A model generated the notes under the pieces. That model saw nothing but the letters and a program-made list of their open reading frames with translations, made no database searches and was not told the origin of the DNA. Below are positions 15,900-25,369 of a DNA stretch of 64,000 nucleotides, piece after piece. Made by a program: the position numbers and the translations under genes. Source of the stretch: an uncultured bacterium (GTDB lineage: Bacteria; Planctomycetota; UBA1135; GCA-002686595); NCBI GenBank assembly GCA_937905825.1, contig CALCXM010000042.1, forward strand, positions 1-64,000, written 5' to 3'. Each line of letters begins with the position of its first letter. Within the stretch, counting starts at the first letter, position 1.

Positions 15900-16568
15900 T
15901 CAGTCCCGATTGTGTGCTGCACGTGCTCCCCCTGTCCAAGAGCAGGCTAGCGGTAGTGGCTGGGCGGGTGCGCTTTGACTCCGAGCTCCGCGTAGTTGAA
16001 CCCGCTTGCCTTCGACCTTGTAGTTGAAGCCGATGAACCCGTGGTTGGCTGTGCGCAAAGCGATCAAGGGCTTGCCGGAGTCCAGATAGGTGTAGATGTG
16101 TTGGAGCTGCTCTTCCGGCAGGGTGATCAAGCGACTGAACAGCAAGGCTAGATCCGCGGCAGCGAGATGTTCTAGCCCGGGCACGTTGTGATTGATTGTC
16201 TTGTCTTCCCAGCGGATCTTCATGGTCGGAACCACGAGTTGCTCTTTGTTGAGGCTGAAGAGCACGGTGCAGTGAAACCCGTGGTGCGCCGAGAGCGTGC
16301 GCGCAAGCATCGGCAGGGACTGTTCGCTGCGGTACTCCTGATCCGCCGCGATGAACACGATGTGCTTGCCGGCGCCGGGACCTTCGCCGCCCGGGTAGGT
16401 GAGCCACAAGTCGCTGGCTGGAACCGGGTGCGCACTCTGGGTCGTTTCAATGACCGGCAGGCCTTGAGGGTCGGGCGCTTGAGTCTGGCTGGGCAGCGCA
16501 GCACTCGGCATCAAAGAACAGACCAAGGCAATCAACGGGTTCAACATGGGCTTGTGGTTAACGTGCAT
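15900..16568 (-). CDS. ThuA-like domain protein, apparently truncated at the C-terminus
   Basis: The protein has 222 residues with a signal peptide (LNPLIALVCSLMPSAALPS). It contains the first two thirds of a ThuA-like/glutamine-amidotransferase-like domain: IVFIAADQEYRSEQSLPMLA, then LAAADLALLFSRLITLPEEQ, then a strand ending ALRTANHGF. In the family the chain goes on to an FGxxVLGGxxxxHH-type segment. Here it turns into an Arg/Ser/Pro-rich tail with no similarity and stops. The ATG at 16568 overlaps the end of the dehydrogenase gene by 11 bases; 16547 is an alternative start. It is the last gene of the cytochrome/dehydrogenase cluster. Loss of function is likely but unproven. Confidence 0.65.
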   Translation of the reverse strand: MHVNHKPMLNPLIALVCSLMPSAALPSQTQAPDPQGLPVIETTQSAHPVPASDLWLTYPGGEGPGAGKHIVFIAADQEYRSEQSLPMLARTLSAHHGFHCTVLFSLNKEQLVVPTMKIRWEDKTINHNVPGLEHLAAADLALLFSRLITLPEEQLQHIYTYLDSGKPLIALRTANHGFIGFNYKVEGKRVQLRGARSQSAPAQPLPLACSWTGGARAAHNRD

Positions 16569-18063
16569 CGGGAATCTCGTTGACGGTGTAGTAGGCATGC
16601 CGGTGCAAGAGCGTTTCCTGATCGGCGTCCCGCAGGGCACTCAGGTCGAACTCAAAGACGTGACCGCGCAGCAAGCCGTCCACGACCAAGGTCGCGCTCC
16701 TGCCATCCTTCGCCAACTGGACCGATTGGACGCTGGGCTTGGTTTGATCGACTTCCGGTCCACCGTAGCCCCCGTGGTAGATGTGGGTGAACGTGCTGAG
16801 TTGGTAGGAAGCAGGATCGGAAGCTGTCAGCTCGTCGACAGCTTTCGTGAACTCGATTTGGAATCCATCGGGATGGATGCTGATGCGCTTGATTTCGAAG
16901 GGCATGCGTCCAGTCCACTCGATCCGTTCGAGGGCGAAGGGCTCCATTCCGCGCACGGGCCAGCCGCGGTTGGTTCCCCCGCACAACAGGTTGCCCGCCG
17001 GGGTGAACTGCATGTCGAGCAAGCCCGTCGAGAGCTCCTCCCGGAACGGATAGCAGGCACCCTGCCAGACACCCTTCACCTGTTCCGTGGTGGCGCGCAT
17101 GACGAGTGACAGGCTGAAGTCGCCGAGAAACATCTGATTTTCGAAGGGGCCGAATCGGCCTCCCGTTTGATCGACGACGAATCCACTGATCGATCGCCCC
17201 ATGCGGATGTAGGGGAAGATGACCGCGTAGGGCACGAGTTGCGGCAGGCGCTCGCGTTCCGTGAGGATGCGGCCCCCCGACTCGGGCTTCACCGGGGCCG
17301 GCCCCATGTGCGGTGCGTACTCGTACCAGTTGAAGCTGGCGGGGTGGCCCTGGAAGCTGCCTTCGTCGAGGAACTTCAAACTGCAGGATGAGTTCCACGG
17401 GCCCTGGCTTTCGATGTAGAAGAGCGCGCCGTGTTCGTTCGGTCCAATGCCCGCCGGACTGCGCAAGCCGCTGGCGATCGGAATCGTTTCGCCCTCGGGG
17501 GTGATCTTCAACGCCCAACCGCGGTAGAGCGCCCAGGAGTGGTAGGACATGGACAAGCCCAAGGCGACGTACAGGTTGCCTTGGGCGTCGAACTTCGATC
17601 CGAAGGCGTACTCGTGGTAGTTCTCGTAACCCCAAGCGTCGGAGATGGTCTCGAAGAGGTCCGCCCGTCCATTGCCGCTCGTGTCCGTCACTCGCGTGAG
17701 TTCGCAACTCTGGGTGACGTACAAGCCGTCCTCCTTAGAAGCCAGCCCGAAGATCTCATCGAGCCCCGTGGCAAACAGTTCGTACTTGGGATCCGGCTTC
17801 TCCTCGTCCGCGCCCTCCACAAAGTAGATGTCTCCGCGGCGCGTGCCGACCGCGATGCGCCCATCGGCGAGCACGGCGAAGGCGCCCGCTTCGATCACAG
17901 CACCTGGCGGCGTGGGCAAGGTCACCACCCGATAGTAGTCCCGTTCCCGTTGGGCCGTTCCCCAACGGGCGCCGAGGTCTTGGGCTTGCAGCGTCCCGAG
18001 CAGAAGGGTCGAGACCAGGGCGAAGCGCCCGGCGACGACAGGCGCCTTATGGAAGAATTTCAT
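16558..18063 (-). CDS. Secreted PQQ-dependent dehydrogenase-like beta-propeller
   Basis: The protein has 501 residues with a signal peptide ending LLLGTLQAQ. The body is a six-bladed glucose/sorbosone-dehydrogenase-like propeller of the kind frequent in planctomycetes, with phrases such as FAVLADGRIAVGTRRGDIYF, GLYVTQSCELTRVTD and SGLRSPAGIGPNEHGALFYI. It overlaps the end of the penta-heme cytochrome gene by 17 bases, so they form one operon. Oxidation of a sugar or polyol with electrons passed to the cytochrome is the natural reading, but the substrate and even catalysis are inferred. The ATG at 18063 gives a clean signal peptide; the frame continues uselessly to 18321. Confidence 0.8.
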   Translation of the reverse strand: MKFFHKAPVVAGRFALVSTLLLGTLQAQDLGARWGTAQRERDYYRVVTLPTPPGAVIEAGAFAVLADGRIAVGTRRGDIYFVEGADEEKPDPKYELFATGLDEIFGLASKEDGLYVTQSCELTRVTDTSGNGRADLFETISDAWGYENYHEYAFGSKFDAQGNLYVALGLSMSYHSWALYRGWALKITPEGETIPIASGLRSPAGIGPNEHGALFYIESQGPWNSSCSLKFLDEGSFQGHPASFNWYEYAPHMGPAPVKPESGGRILTERERLPQLVPYAVIFPYIRMGRSISGFVVDQTGGRFGPFENQMFLGDFSLSLVMRATTEQVKGVWQGACYPFREELSTGLLDMQFTPAGNLLCGGTNRGWPVRGMEPFALERIEWTGRMPFEIKRISIHPDGFQIEFTKAVDELTASDPASYQLSTFTHIYHGGYGGPEVDQTKPSVQSVQLAKDGRSATLVVDGLLRGHVFEFDLSALRDADQETLLHRHAYYTVNEIPDAR

Positions 18064-20422
18064 ATTCGATGCTCCACAGAGTTTCGCCAGCCGGCAGGGT
18101 GAGTTCGAGCAGCAGTTCCTGGGTGGGTTGCGCTTCGGTTGTTTGACGAACAAGGACGGGAACGTCGGGAATCCGTAGCACGAGCTTTCCAAGTTGGTAC
18201 TCGCGCGGGGAGAGCGTTTCAAACTCGCCCTCCAAAGCCCGGAACCAAAGCGTGTCGGCCTGCAAAGCGGTGAATCGCAAGTCCCTTTGCAGGCGCGGGC
18301 GACTCTCCGAAGGCTCAGCAAAGCAGCGGTCTTCGATCTTCACCGCACCGCTCGAGTAACGCAGAGTCGGGACCTCTAGCTCGTCCAGGGAGTAACCGCG
18401 GAATCCATAGCCCCGATTGCGCGGGTACTGCGGATCCGGGTTGGTCTTGTTCTCATCGCCGATTACTGGTCTCAAAGGCCAAGGATCAGTGGGATTCGCC
18501 AAACGGTAGAAGGCCACGTCCTGGGCGAGTTGGATGGAACGCTCAGCCGGACGAAAGTCGCCGGCTCCCTGTCCATCCCAGCGCGCATGCACGAACTTGC
18601 CACGCCACAGCCCGCTCAGTGTTCCGTTGTTCGCGTTGAAGGCGTAGTTCACTCCACCAGGAAAGCCGACGGCGATCCCGCGAAAGCCTGCGATGTCACT
18701 GCGACCTCGGTAAGTGCGCGTACTGTCCGTCACTTCAAGCAAGGACGGTTGCGGACGCAGACCATCGGGCGTGCGCGCTGTGCGACCTTCCAATAGAAAG
18801 AACCACAAGGCTTGAATCTGTGCGTCCGTGTTGCCGCCCAAGATCGTCGTGTGGGCTGCAATGCCACCTGACCAGGCTTCCGGCATGAGGATGCCAGGGC
18901 GATAGGCTTGCGGATCGATCAAGAAGGCGGAGAACCAGCCGGGTTGCAAGCGATCGCAGGTGTCGATCAAGTCGAGCCCGCGCATGCTGGGGGAGGGGAT
19001 GCCGTTGAAGTCGTGGCAGACGATGCAGGCCAGGCCCTTGTCCCCGAGCAGTTGGCGCGCCCCGTCCCTGGCTCCGTTCGCTTGCTCACCTTCGTAGGAG
19101 GCGCGCTCGAAGGCGAGCGTGCCGTCGACGGTGGCGAACAGGTCTGCCAAGGAGCCGAGGTTTTGCTCCCCGAATTGTGGCATGCGCGTGTGCATGTAGG
19201 GCCGGACCGCCGCACCGTCGAAGAGCACCTTGCGCATCCACTCCGGTTGTAGCTTCGTTCCGGCGAGGGTTAGGCGCGGTGGAATCCGAGCGTGATCCCC
19301 GAGGTTGGGTTCGTCCGTCTTGAAGTATGCGGAGAGGTCTTGGGGAACCCCGCCGGCCCCGTCGCGCTCATGGCAAACGGTGCAGTTGAAGGTTGCCAGG
19401 GTCAGTTGGATACGCTCCCGGTCGGTTAGGTCAGGAAAAGAACCCTTGGCTTCAAGGGCGATGGCGTCGCGCAGTGCTTCCCGTTGCGTGGCATCCAGGA
19501 CGTAGCGTGGAGATTGCTCGTCGGTGGCTGAAAGGCAACCACCCCTTGGATCGAGGTCCTTGAGGGGCAGCGCCATCTCGTGCAAGACGTTTTGGGGCTC
19601 ATGGCAAGCGGCGCAGCCCAATGCTTTGTACTGCTCTTCCCCCGTTTTAAGAGCGGCCGCGTTTGCCTGTCCGGCTGCCTGCGCGCTGGCCTTCCGATCC
19701 CGAGCACCGATCAGGAAGTGAGCGAGCTGCCGCGCTTCCGTTCGGCTGAGCCCCATGTCGGGCATGCGCCCGTCAGGACGTGCGTGTCGCGGCTGGAACA
19801 GGAACTTCGCCAGCGAGTCTGTGCTGTATTTTTCAGCTACGTGGGCAAGGAGAATCGAGCCATTCCGGGCGCTCGGGGTCGCCCCAGTTGCGAACTCGCT
19901 GTCCCGCGGCCCGTGGCATGCGACACAGCCCACTCGGTGGAACAGATCCTTGCCTTGTTCGAATTGCTTCTGCTCTGCGGGCTCCTCCACGAAAGGCGAC
20001 GAGGCGCGAGACACCAGGAACTGGCCGAGAGCCTTCGCCGTTTCCTCGCGGTCCGCCCCGGCGCCGCCGAGCAGTCCAGGCATCCGCGCTCCCGGATGCG
20101 TTTGCGCTGGGTTCGCGATGAAGCGTTGCAGATATTCTTCGCTCACGCGCCCAGCGACCTCGGTCAGATCCGGGGCCGGACGCCTGGGAAGAAACTCCGG
20201 CAGGGAACTGGCATGGCAGGCCGTGCAGTGCAGTTCTTCGAGCAAGACCCGACCGGCCGCTGCGCTGCCGATGGCAGAGTCGGCCAGTAGACCGGGAAAC
20301 ACCGCCGGTTGCGGGCTCGTACTCTGCTGCCCGTGGGCGTTCGATAACCAACAGAAGCCAGCCACGAGTGGGATGGCCCAAGTCCAAGGTTGGAGTGGGC
20401 GGGTGCCGGGGGCTCGTTTCAA
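18047..20422 (-). CDS. Secreted penta-heme cytochrome c
   Basis: The protein has about 791 residues. Five CXXCH heme-binding motifs are present at about residues 66 (CTACH), 166 (CVACH), 270 (CAACH), 347 (CTVCH) and 466 (CIVCH), counted from the TTG at 20422. The last 300 residues carry a heme-free domain (GFPGGVNYAFNANNGTLSG) seen in planctomycete cytochromes. I chose TTG at 20422 because TTGGAG lies 9 bases upstream and the next residues form a short signal peptide (TWAIPLVAGFCWLSNAHG). A GTG at 20467 is the alternative and adds 15 residues without a visible ribosome site. It heads the operon with the dehydrogenase-like and ThuA-like genes and is likely a periplasmic electron carrier. Confidence 0.82.
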   Translation of the reverse strand: MKRAPGTRPLQPWTWAIPLVAGFCWLSNAHGQQSTSPQPAVFPGLLADSAIGSAAAGRVLLEELHCTACHASSLPEFLPRRPAPDLTEVAGRVSEEYLQRFIANPAQTHPGARMPGLLGGAGADREETAKALGQFLVSRASSPFVEEPAEQKQFEQGKDLFHRVGCVACHGPRDSEFATGATPSARNGSILLAHVAEKYSTDSLAKFLFQPRHARPDGRMPDMGLSRTEARQLAHFLIGARDRKASAQAAGQANAAALKTGEEQYKALGCAACHEPQNVLHEMALPLKDLDPRGGCLSATDEQSPRYVLDATQREALRDAIALEAKGSFPDLTDRERIQLTLATFNCTVCHERDGAGGVPQDLSAYFKTDEPNLGDHARIPPRLTLAGTKLQPEWMRKVLFDGAAVRPYMHTRMPQFGEQNLGSLADLFATVDGTLAFERASYEGEQANGARDGARQLLGDKGLACIVCHDFNGIPSPSMRGLDLIDTCDRLQPGWFSAFLIDPQAYRPGILMPEAWSGGIAAHTTILGGNTDAQIQALWFFLLEGRTARTPDGLRPQPSLLEVTDSTRTYRGRSDIAGFRGIAVGFPGGVNYAFNANNGTLSGLWRGKFVHARWDGQGAGDFRPAERSIQLAQDVAFYRLANPTDPWPLRPVIGDENKTNPDPQYPRNRGYGFRGYSLDELEVPTLRYSSGAVKIEDRCFAEPSESRPRLQRDLRFTALQADTLWFRALEGEFETLSPREYQLGKLVLRIPDVPVLVRQTTEAQPTQELLLELTLPAGETLWSIEYEILP

Positions 20423-20868
20423 AGGGGGGATCTCCAACTCGTGCTGTGGACTGTGTTCCGGATGCACAGACCAGGCTAGCGAATCGCCCGTAGATCACCA
20501 GGCTCACTGCAGGGAGCGTCGATCCCTGGGCGCGATTCCCCCAAGCTGCCTGGCTGTCGTGTCGATTTTGGTTGCACTCGTGCCCCTCTGATTGGCCCGG
20601 CGCCTGCCCAAGTCCTCTACCTGCTTGCCAGGTACGCCAGCAAGGGAGCTTTCCATGGAGCAAGCTGGCGGGAAGGTCAACAGGTCCAGGTGCTGTTCCG
20701 GGAGTTCGATCGCGGCTTCATGTAGGCCGACCATCGGCGTGGTTGCGACTGCCGAAATGCTGGGGATGCCACAGGATGCGCTAGGATGCGAGCTGTGTTG
20801 AAAGACCCACCCGGGAATCGCTGCCGGGCTGAGTCGAACGAAGGCCAGCGTCCCCCTCCTTCCTTGTC
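20423..20868. other. Divergent promoter region
   Basis: About 450 bases separate the cytochrome operon (minus) from the hexosaminidase gene (plus). Apart from the helically phased GGATGC repeats listed separately I see no gene or strong hairpin. Confidence 0.5.
20764..20789. promoter_or_regulatory. Three GGATGC direct repeats with exact 10-base period
   Basis: GGATGC occurs at 20764, 20774 and 20784, spaced exactly one helical turn apart, 80-105 bases upstream of the hexosaminidase ATG. Same-face direct repeats of this kind often bind a transcription factor cooperatively. The regulator is unknown. Confidence 0.4.
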
Positions 20869-23235
20869 ATGAGCGCTCTCTCTCTCTCTCGGTTTGTCCT
20901 GACCAGAACCCTCGGCTGCTTGCTCCTCCTGGCTTGCACGGCGACGGCAACCCAAGAGTCCGTGGTGAGTCCGATCGCGGTGATCCCTCAGCCCTTAGAA
21001 GTGACCCCCTCGAGTGGTCACTACAAGGGCACGGTGAACGATTCCATCGTCCTCTCGGGCGAAGGCTTGATCGAGATGCAACTGCCCCAACGACTCCTGG
21101 AAGTCATCGACCCCGCGGGCCGGCGCTTGCCCACGGGAGAGACGCCAGCGGGCGGTGATCCAGCGGGCATCCTGGTCCTTTCTTTGGATGGGGATTTGGC
21201 CGCCTTGGGGGAAGAGGGCTACCGACTTGCGGTGGAGCCGCAACGCATCGTGATCTCCGCCGCGCGGCCGGGGGGGGTGTTCTATGGAATTCAAACCCTG
21301 CGCCAGCTGCTCTCGAACGCGGAGGCCAACGGATCGGCGGGCACATGGACGGCCGCCTGTTGCGAGATCGTCGACAAGCCACGCTTCTCCTGGCGCGGTC
21401 AGCTGTTGGACGTCAGCCGGCACTTCCTACCGATCGAGTTTGTCCGCGCAAACATCGATTCCTTGGCGGAGTTAAAGCTCAACGTCTTTCACTGGCACCT
21501 GACAGACGATCAGGGCTGGCGCTTGGAAGTGCCTGCCTATCCAAGTCTGACCAAGATCGGGGCTTGGCGCGTGGACCGCAATGCTGAGCCCTGGTGGGGA
21601 CGGGCGGAAGCGTTGCCCAGTGAAACAGCCAGTTACGGAGGCTTCTATTCACAGCAGGAAGTCCAGGCCGTGGTCGAGTACGCGCGCTTGCGTGGAATCA
21701 CCATCGTGCCCGAGATCGACATGCCCGGTCACTCGCGCGCCGCGATCGCCGCTTACCCGGAGATCTCTTGCGATGGCGTGCAGCGTGCTGTGGCCACCGG
21801 GGGCATCATGGATCTGAATACGTACTGCCCTGGCAAGGAAGCGACCTTTGAGTTTGTGGCCAGTGTGCTCGACTCGGTGATGGAGCAGTTCCCTTCCGAA
21901 TACATTCACATCGGTGGCGATGAATGCAACAAGAGCGCCTGGCGAGCTTGCGCTGATTGCCAAGCCCGCATGCAAGCCGAGGGGTTGGCAAGTGTTGAAG
22001 AGTTGCAGAGCTACTTCATTCGCCGGGTGGAGACCATGATCAACGACCATGGCCGCAAGCTCTTGGGTTGGGACGAGATTCTCGAAGGCGGGCTCGCGCC
22101 GAATGCGGCGGTCATGTCCTGGCGCGGAACGAACGGCGGCATCACGGCGGCGAAAGCGGGACACGAAGTGGTCATGACGCCCTCTGACTTCTGCTACCTC
22201 GATCTCAAGCAGGGCAATCCCGAGACCGAACCGGAGTTGGGCTACTCGCAGTTGCTCTTGAGCACGGCCTATGGATACGACCCCATGCCCCAGGGCTTTT
22301 CGGCGAAGGAAGCTGCCTTGATCCTTGGAGTGCAAGGGAACCTGTGGGGGGAGAGCATTCAACACGCGGAGCACGCGAACTACATGCTGTATCCCAGACT
22401 GTTCGCCATCGCCGAGGTCGCCTGGTCAGTTCAAAGCAAACGCGACTGGCGTAGCTTCATGGAGCGCCTGCGCCCGGCTCTGGAGCGTTTGGATGCGCGC
22501 GGTATCGCCTACGCCCCGAGTCTTTACCAGGTCGCGATCCACGTGGAAGACGACGCCGGGACAAAGGACGTGGAGCTTGGCATGACAACGGAACACGCTG
22601 GTCTGGAGATTCGCTACACCTTGGATGGCAGCCCACCCAAGGCGGCCTCGACGCTCTACACAGCTCCAATCACGGTTCGCAGCACCACTTTGATTCAGGC
22701 CGCTGCCTTTCGGGAGGGGGAACAACTCGGTCGCGTGACCAAGTACAACGTCGACTTGCACCGGGCGATTAGCAAACCGGTGAGTAGCGCGAGTTCGCTA
22801 AGCGAGAAGTACCACGGCGGTGGACTTGCCGGCTTGACCGACGGCAAGCGTGGGACGCTGCTGCATACCGATGGCCACTGGCTCGGCTTCAACGGGGAGC
22901 ACATGACCGCGACGGTCGACCTTGGGGAATCGCAAGTCTTGAACGAGGTCGCCCTCGGTTGTCTTGAAGTGCAGAACAGCTGGATTTTCTATCCGCGTTC
23001 CGTCGAGGTCCTGCTTTCGGACGACGGGGTGACCTTCGAAAGCGCTGGGCAAGTGGAAGGCATGCCCGGGGAGAATCGCGCCGGGGAACACCGCCGGGAC
23101 TTCGTGATCGCGCTGGGTGATCGAAGGGCGCGCTTCGTGCGGGTCAAGGCCACGAGTTTGATCGACTGCCCCCCGTGGCATCGGGGCAAGGGCGGGAAGG
23201 TCTGGTTGTTCGTGGACGAACTGCTGGTGCGCTAG
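20869..23235 (+). CDS. GH20 beta-N-acetylhexosaminidase lipoprotein
   Basis: The protein has 788 residues. Its signal peptide ends in LLLLAC, giving a lipobox-like site at C23, so it may be lipid-anchored. After an N-terminal GH20b domain the GH20 barrel shows FHWHLTDDQGWRLEVPAYP, VPEIDMPGHSRAAIAAYPE and the catalytic pair D351-E352 in HIGGDECNKSAW. Around residues 560-635 is a chitobiase-type C-terminal strand domain (YTLDGSPPKAASTLYTAPI), followed by an F5/8-type (discoidin) carbohydrate-binding module to the end. The enzyme removes terminal N-acetylglucosamine or N-acetylgalactosamine from glycans, acting outside the cytoplasm. It stands alone, with no other glycan genes beside it. Confidence 0.92.
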   Translation: MSALSLSRFVLTRTLGCLLLLACTATATQESVVSPIAVIPQPLEVTPSSGHYKGTVNDSIVLSGEGLIEMQLPQRLLEVIDPAGRRLPTGETPAGGDPAGILVLSLDGDLAALGEEGYRLAVEPQRIVISAARPGGVFYGIQTLRQLLSNAEANGSAGTWTAACCEIVDKPRFSWRGQLLDVSRHFLPIEFVRANIDSLAELKLNVFHWHLTDDQGWRLEVPAYPSLTKIGAWRVDRNAEPWWGRAEALPSETASYGGFYSQQEVQAVVEYARLRGITIVPEIDMPGHSRAAIAAYPEISCDGVQRAVATGGIMDLNTYCPGKEATFEFVASVLDSVMEQFPSEYIHIGGDECNKSAWRACADCQARMQAEGLASVEELQSYFIRRVETMINDHGRKLLGWDEILEGGLAPNAAVMSWRGTNGGITAAKAGHEVVMTPSDFCYLDLKQGNPETEPELGYSQLLLSTAYGYDPMPQGFSAKEAALILGVQGNLWGESIQHAEHANYMLYPRLFAIAEVAWSVQSKRDWRSFMERLRPALERLDARGIAYAPSLYQVAIHVEDDAGTKDVELGMTTEHAGLEIRYTLDGSPPKAASTLYTAPITVRSTTLIQAAAFREGEQLGRVTKYNVDLHRAISKPVSSASSLSEKYHGGGLAGLTDGKRGTLLHTDGHWLGFNGEHMTATVDLGESQVLNEVALGCLEVQNSWIFYPRSVEVLLSDDGVTFESAGQVEGMPGENRAGEHRRDFVIALGDRRARFVRVKATSLIDCPPWHRGKGGKVWLFVDELLVR

Positions 23236-23612
23236 GTCGCGCTGCAAGCTCTGCCCTCGGGGAGCACAGGCCGCTCCGGGTCCGTCCCTTGCGTGCTCGA
23301 TCGGTCGCTCCGGACGCCGAGTCGTACAGTTGGCTCGTCGTCTACCTGCCGGCCGTGGTGCCTGTCGGGCCCGACGCAGCCAAGGCACGAATTCGTGGCG
23401 GTCTTCCGTGCTCGTGGAAGACCGGTCGGCGACTAGCGAAAGGGTTGTGCTGGGTGCTGGAGGCCCTTTGAACCGCTCGCCCAAAGTGAGTTCTTCGTTG
23501 CAATCTCGGGGAACTCCAAGCCAAATCCGGGATTGGTGTGCGATGTGCCCTGGTCCAATCCTGGACGCATAGGCGTTCAATTCACTACTTCCACTTCCTG
23601 AGATTTCTCACC
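23236..23612. other. Intergenic region with palindrome
   Basis: The 377 bases after the hexosaminidase gene hold a perfect 12-base palindrome, GTCGGGCCCGAC at 23364-23375, and a hairpin listed separately. No coding region is recognised. It should contain the end of one transcript and the promoter of the gene at 23613. Confidence 0.45.
23399..23424. terminator. Perfect 9-base-pair hairpin
   Basis: CGGTCTTCC and GGAAGACCG pair perfectly across an 8-base loop, 164 bases after the hexosaminidase stop. No T-tract follows. It could be a terminator or a 5' leader structure for the next gene. Confidence 0.35.
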
Positions 23613-24920
23613 ATGTTTCAAAGAAAGCAACTCGCCTGCTTCGGCCTCTTGGCCAGCACCCTCGCTTCAGCCGCCAGTGCCCAAGACTTGATGATTGTCG
23701 AATCAACGACGGATCGAGTCATGCTGTTTAGCGCGGCGGATGGAACGCTGATCAATGACACATTCATTGACCTGACTACGGCGACTCCGTCCCCTTCAAC
23801 CCCGGTCGAGGCCATCGAGGTTGGAAATGAAATCTGGATCTCCGAGCAGATCGCGGACACGGTGTTCCGTTACTCCGCCGACGGCACCACCTTTCTAGGA
23901 ACCGCGACTACCGGCCGGGACAACATGCGAGGCATCGCCTTGGCAAATGGTTCAGTCTACGTCACCAACTCCGGCACCGGCGGTGCGGCCTACGGGGACG
24001 TGCTCAAGGAATACGCCACCGATGGCACCCTGCTCAACACTCACCCGGTGGGGGATCCCTTCGACGTCATCGACTATGGCGGCTCGCTCTTGATTGCGAA
24101 CATCGCAGGGGAGGACATCGAAGAGTACGCCTACGACGGCACGTTCATCGGGATCTTCCACGACTCGGATGGCATCACGGGAATCGACTTCCCGGAGCAA
24201 CTTGCAGCAGTTGGCAACGGCAACGTGTTGGCCGCAGGTTTCTCAGCGCCTTCTGGAATCTATGAGTACGATTCGACCGGCGCCCAGATCAACTTCTACG
24301 ATCCAGGCAACAGCGGCTTGCGCGGGGTGGCCTTGCTCGACAACGGGGACATCATCTACACCACAGGAAGCGGTGTGTTCACCTACAACATCGCCTCGGG
24401 GCTTTCGACGCAAACCCACGCTGGCGTGTCTGGCCGTTTCATCACGCGGGTCGGGGGGAACATTTCCTCCGGCATGGCTTACTGCTTTGGCGATGGATCG
24501 GGAGCGACCTGTCCCTGTGGCAACGTGGGCGGTGCCGGAGAGGGCTGCTCGAACAGTGCCGGTGTGGGCTCCACGCTCACCGGTTCCGGCAATGCGAGCC
24601 TCTCCAACGACACGTTGCAGATGGATGTCGTCGGCGTTCCCGGCGCCAAGCCAGGATTGATCATCCGTGGCAACAACCAGATCGCCAACCTCGCCGGCGA
24701 CGGTCTTTTGTGCGCCGGAGGTGGCAGCATGCGTTCACAGGTTCAAGTCACGGTCGCGGGTGCGACGAGCTTCACGGACTTCAATGGAGGTCCGTTCGGG
24801 ACCGTTGCCAATATCGGAACGCCGACGAACTTCCAGTTCTGGTACCGCGATCCGCAGAGTGGCCCCTGTGGCACTGGCTTCAACTTCAGCAACGGCTGGA
24901 CGGTCACCTACACGCCTTGA
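23613..24920 (+). CDS. Secreted beta-propeller protein with YCFGDGSG C-terminal domain
   Basis: The protein has 435 residues with a signal peptide (LACFGLLASTLASAASAQ). Residues 20-285 form NHL/SMP-30-like propeller repeats, seen in DLMIVESTTDRVMLFSAADG, IWISEQIADTVFRYSADGTT and VLKEYATDGTLLNTHPVG. Residues about 289-435 are the conserved C-terminal domain: YCFGDGSGATCPCGN, then a GxGxTLxGSGNASLSNDTLQ stretch, GLIIRGNNQ, DGLLC and a final FWYRDPQSGPCGTGFNFSN. That domain is clearly homologous to the end of the RCC1-repeat protein at 589-2439. No catalytic residues are seen. A binding or surface-display role is likely but unproven. Confidence 0.85.
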   Translation: MFQRKQLACFGLLASTLASAASAQDLMIVESTTDRVMLFSAADGTLINDTFIDLTTATPSPSTPVEAIEVGNEIWISEQIADTVFRYSADGTTFLGTATTGRDNMRGIALANGSVYVTNSGTGGAAYGDVLKEYATDGTLLNTHPVGDPFDVIDYGGSLLIANIAGEDIEEYAYDGTFIGIFHDSDGITGIDFPEQLAAVGNGNVLAAGFSAPSGIYEYDSTGAQINFYDPGNSGLRGVALLDNGDIIYTTGSGVFTYNIASGLSTQTHAGVSGRFITRVGGNISSGMAYCFGDGSGATCPCGNVGGAGEGCSNSAGVGSTLTGSGNASLSNDTLQMDVVGVPGAKPGLIIRGNNQIANLAGDGLLCAGGGSMRSQVQVTVAGATSFTDFNGGPFGTVANIGTPTNFQFWYRDPQSGPCGTGFNFSNGWTVTYTP

Positions 24921-25369
24921 TCTGAGCTAGGAACGCTCCGGAACTTCGTGTTTCCGGATGACTGAGAACAAGCCGGCGACGTTGCTCTGCAACGCCGCTG
25001 GCTGCCTTATGTGGAGTGTTTCTGAGGGGGCGATAGCGGGGGCCCAGGGTGAAGACATCCCACGAGGCAAGTCGGCGATCCGAGCCTCGCTCTCCGGGCC
25101 GGACGGGACTGTTCGGACCCTGAACGACTGCCGCGGGCTTCGCACCTAGGTGGGGGAGGCTGGCATCAGACTGGGCTCGCTAGGAACGGCCTGGCAATTC
25201 TCCGGGAAGTCTCACGCCTTGCCGACGTCCGACGGGGGCACACCAAAACGGAGGCATCCGCGGATAGACGATTCGGCCTGCCCAGATCCCCAGCCCTTGC
25301 GGTTGACAGCCTGGCGAGTTCAATTCGACTCCACGATGCTGGTTCCGAACACCAAATAGCCAACCACAA
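24921..25369. other. Intergenic region
   Basis: These 449 bases hold a short hairpin (TCCGGAA ... TTCCGGA, 24937-24958) and the longer one listed at 24971-25003. The open frames here do not look coding. It should also contain the promoter of the GspG-like gene. Confidence 0.45.
24971..25003 (+). terminator. Long imperfect hairpin downstream of propeller gene
   Basis: A 13-base-pair stem (AGCC-GCG-CGTTGC paired with GCAACG-CGC-GGCT) has two symmetric single mismatches and a TCT loop. It lies 50 bases after the stop at 24920, with TTAT close behind. This fits a transcription terminator for the propeller gene. Confidence 0.5.
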
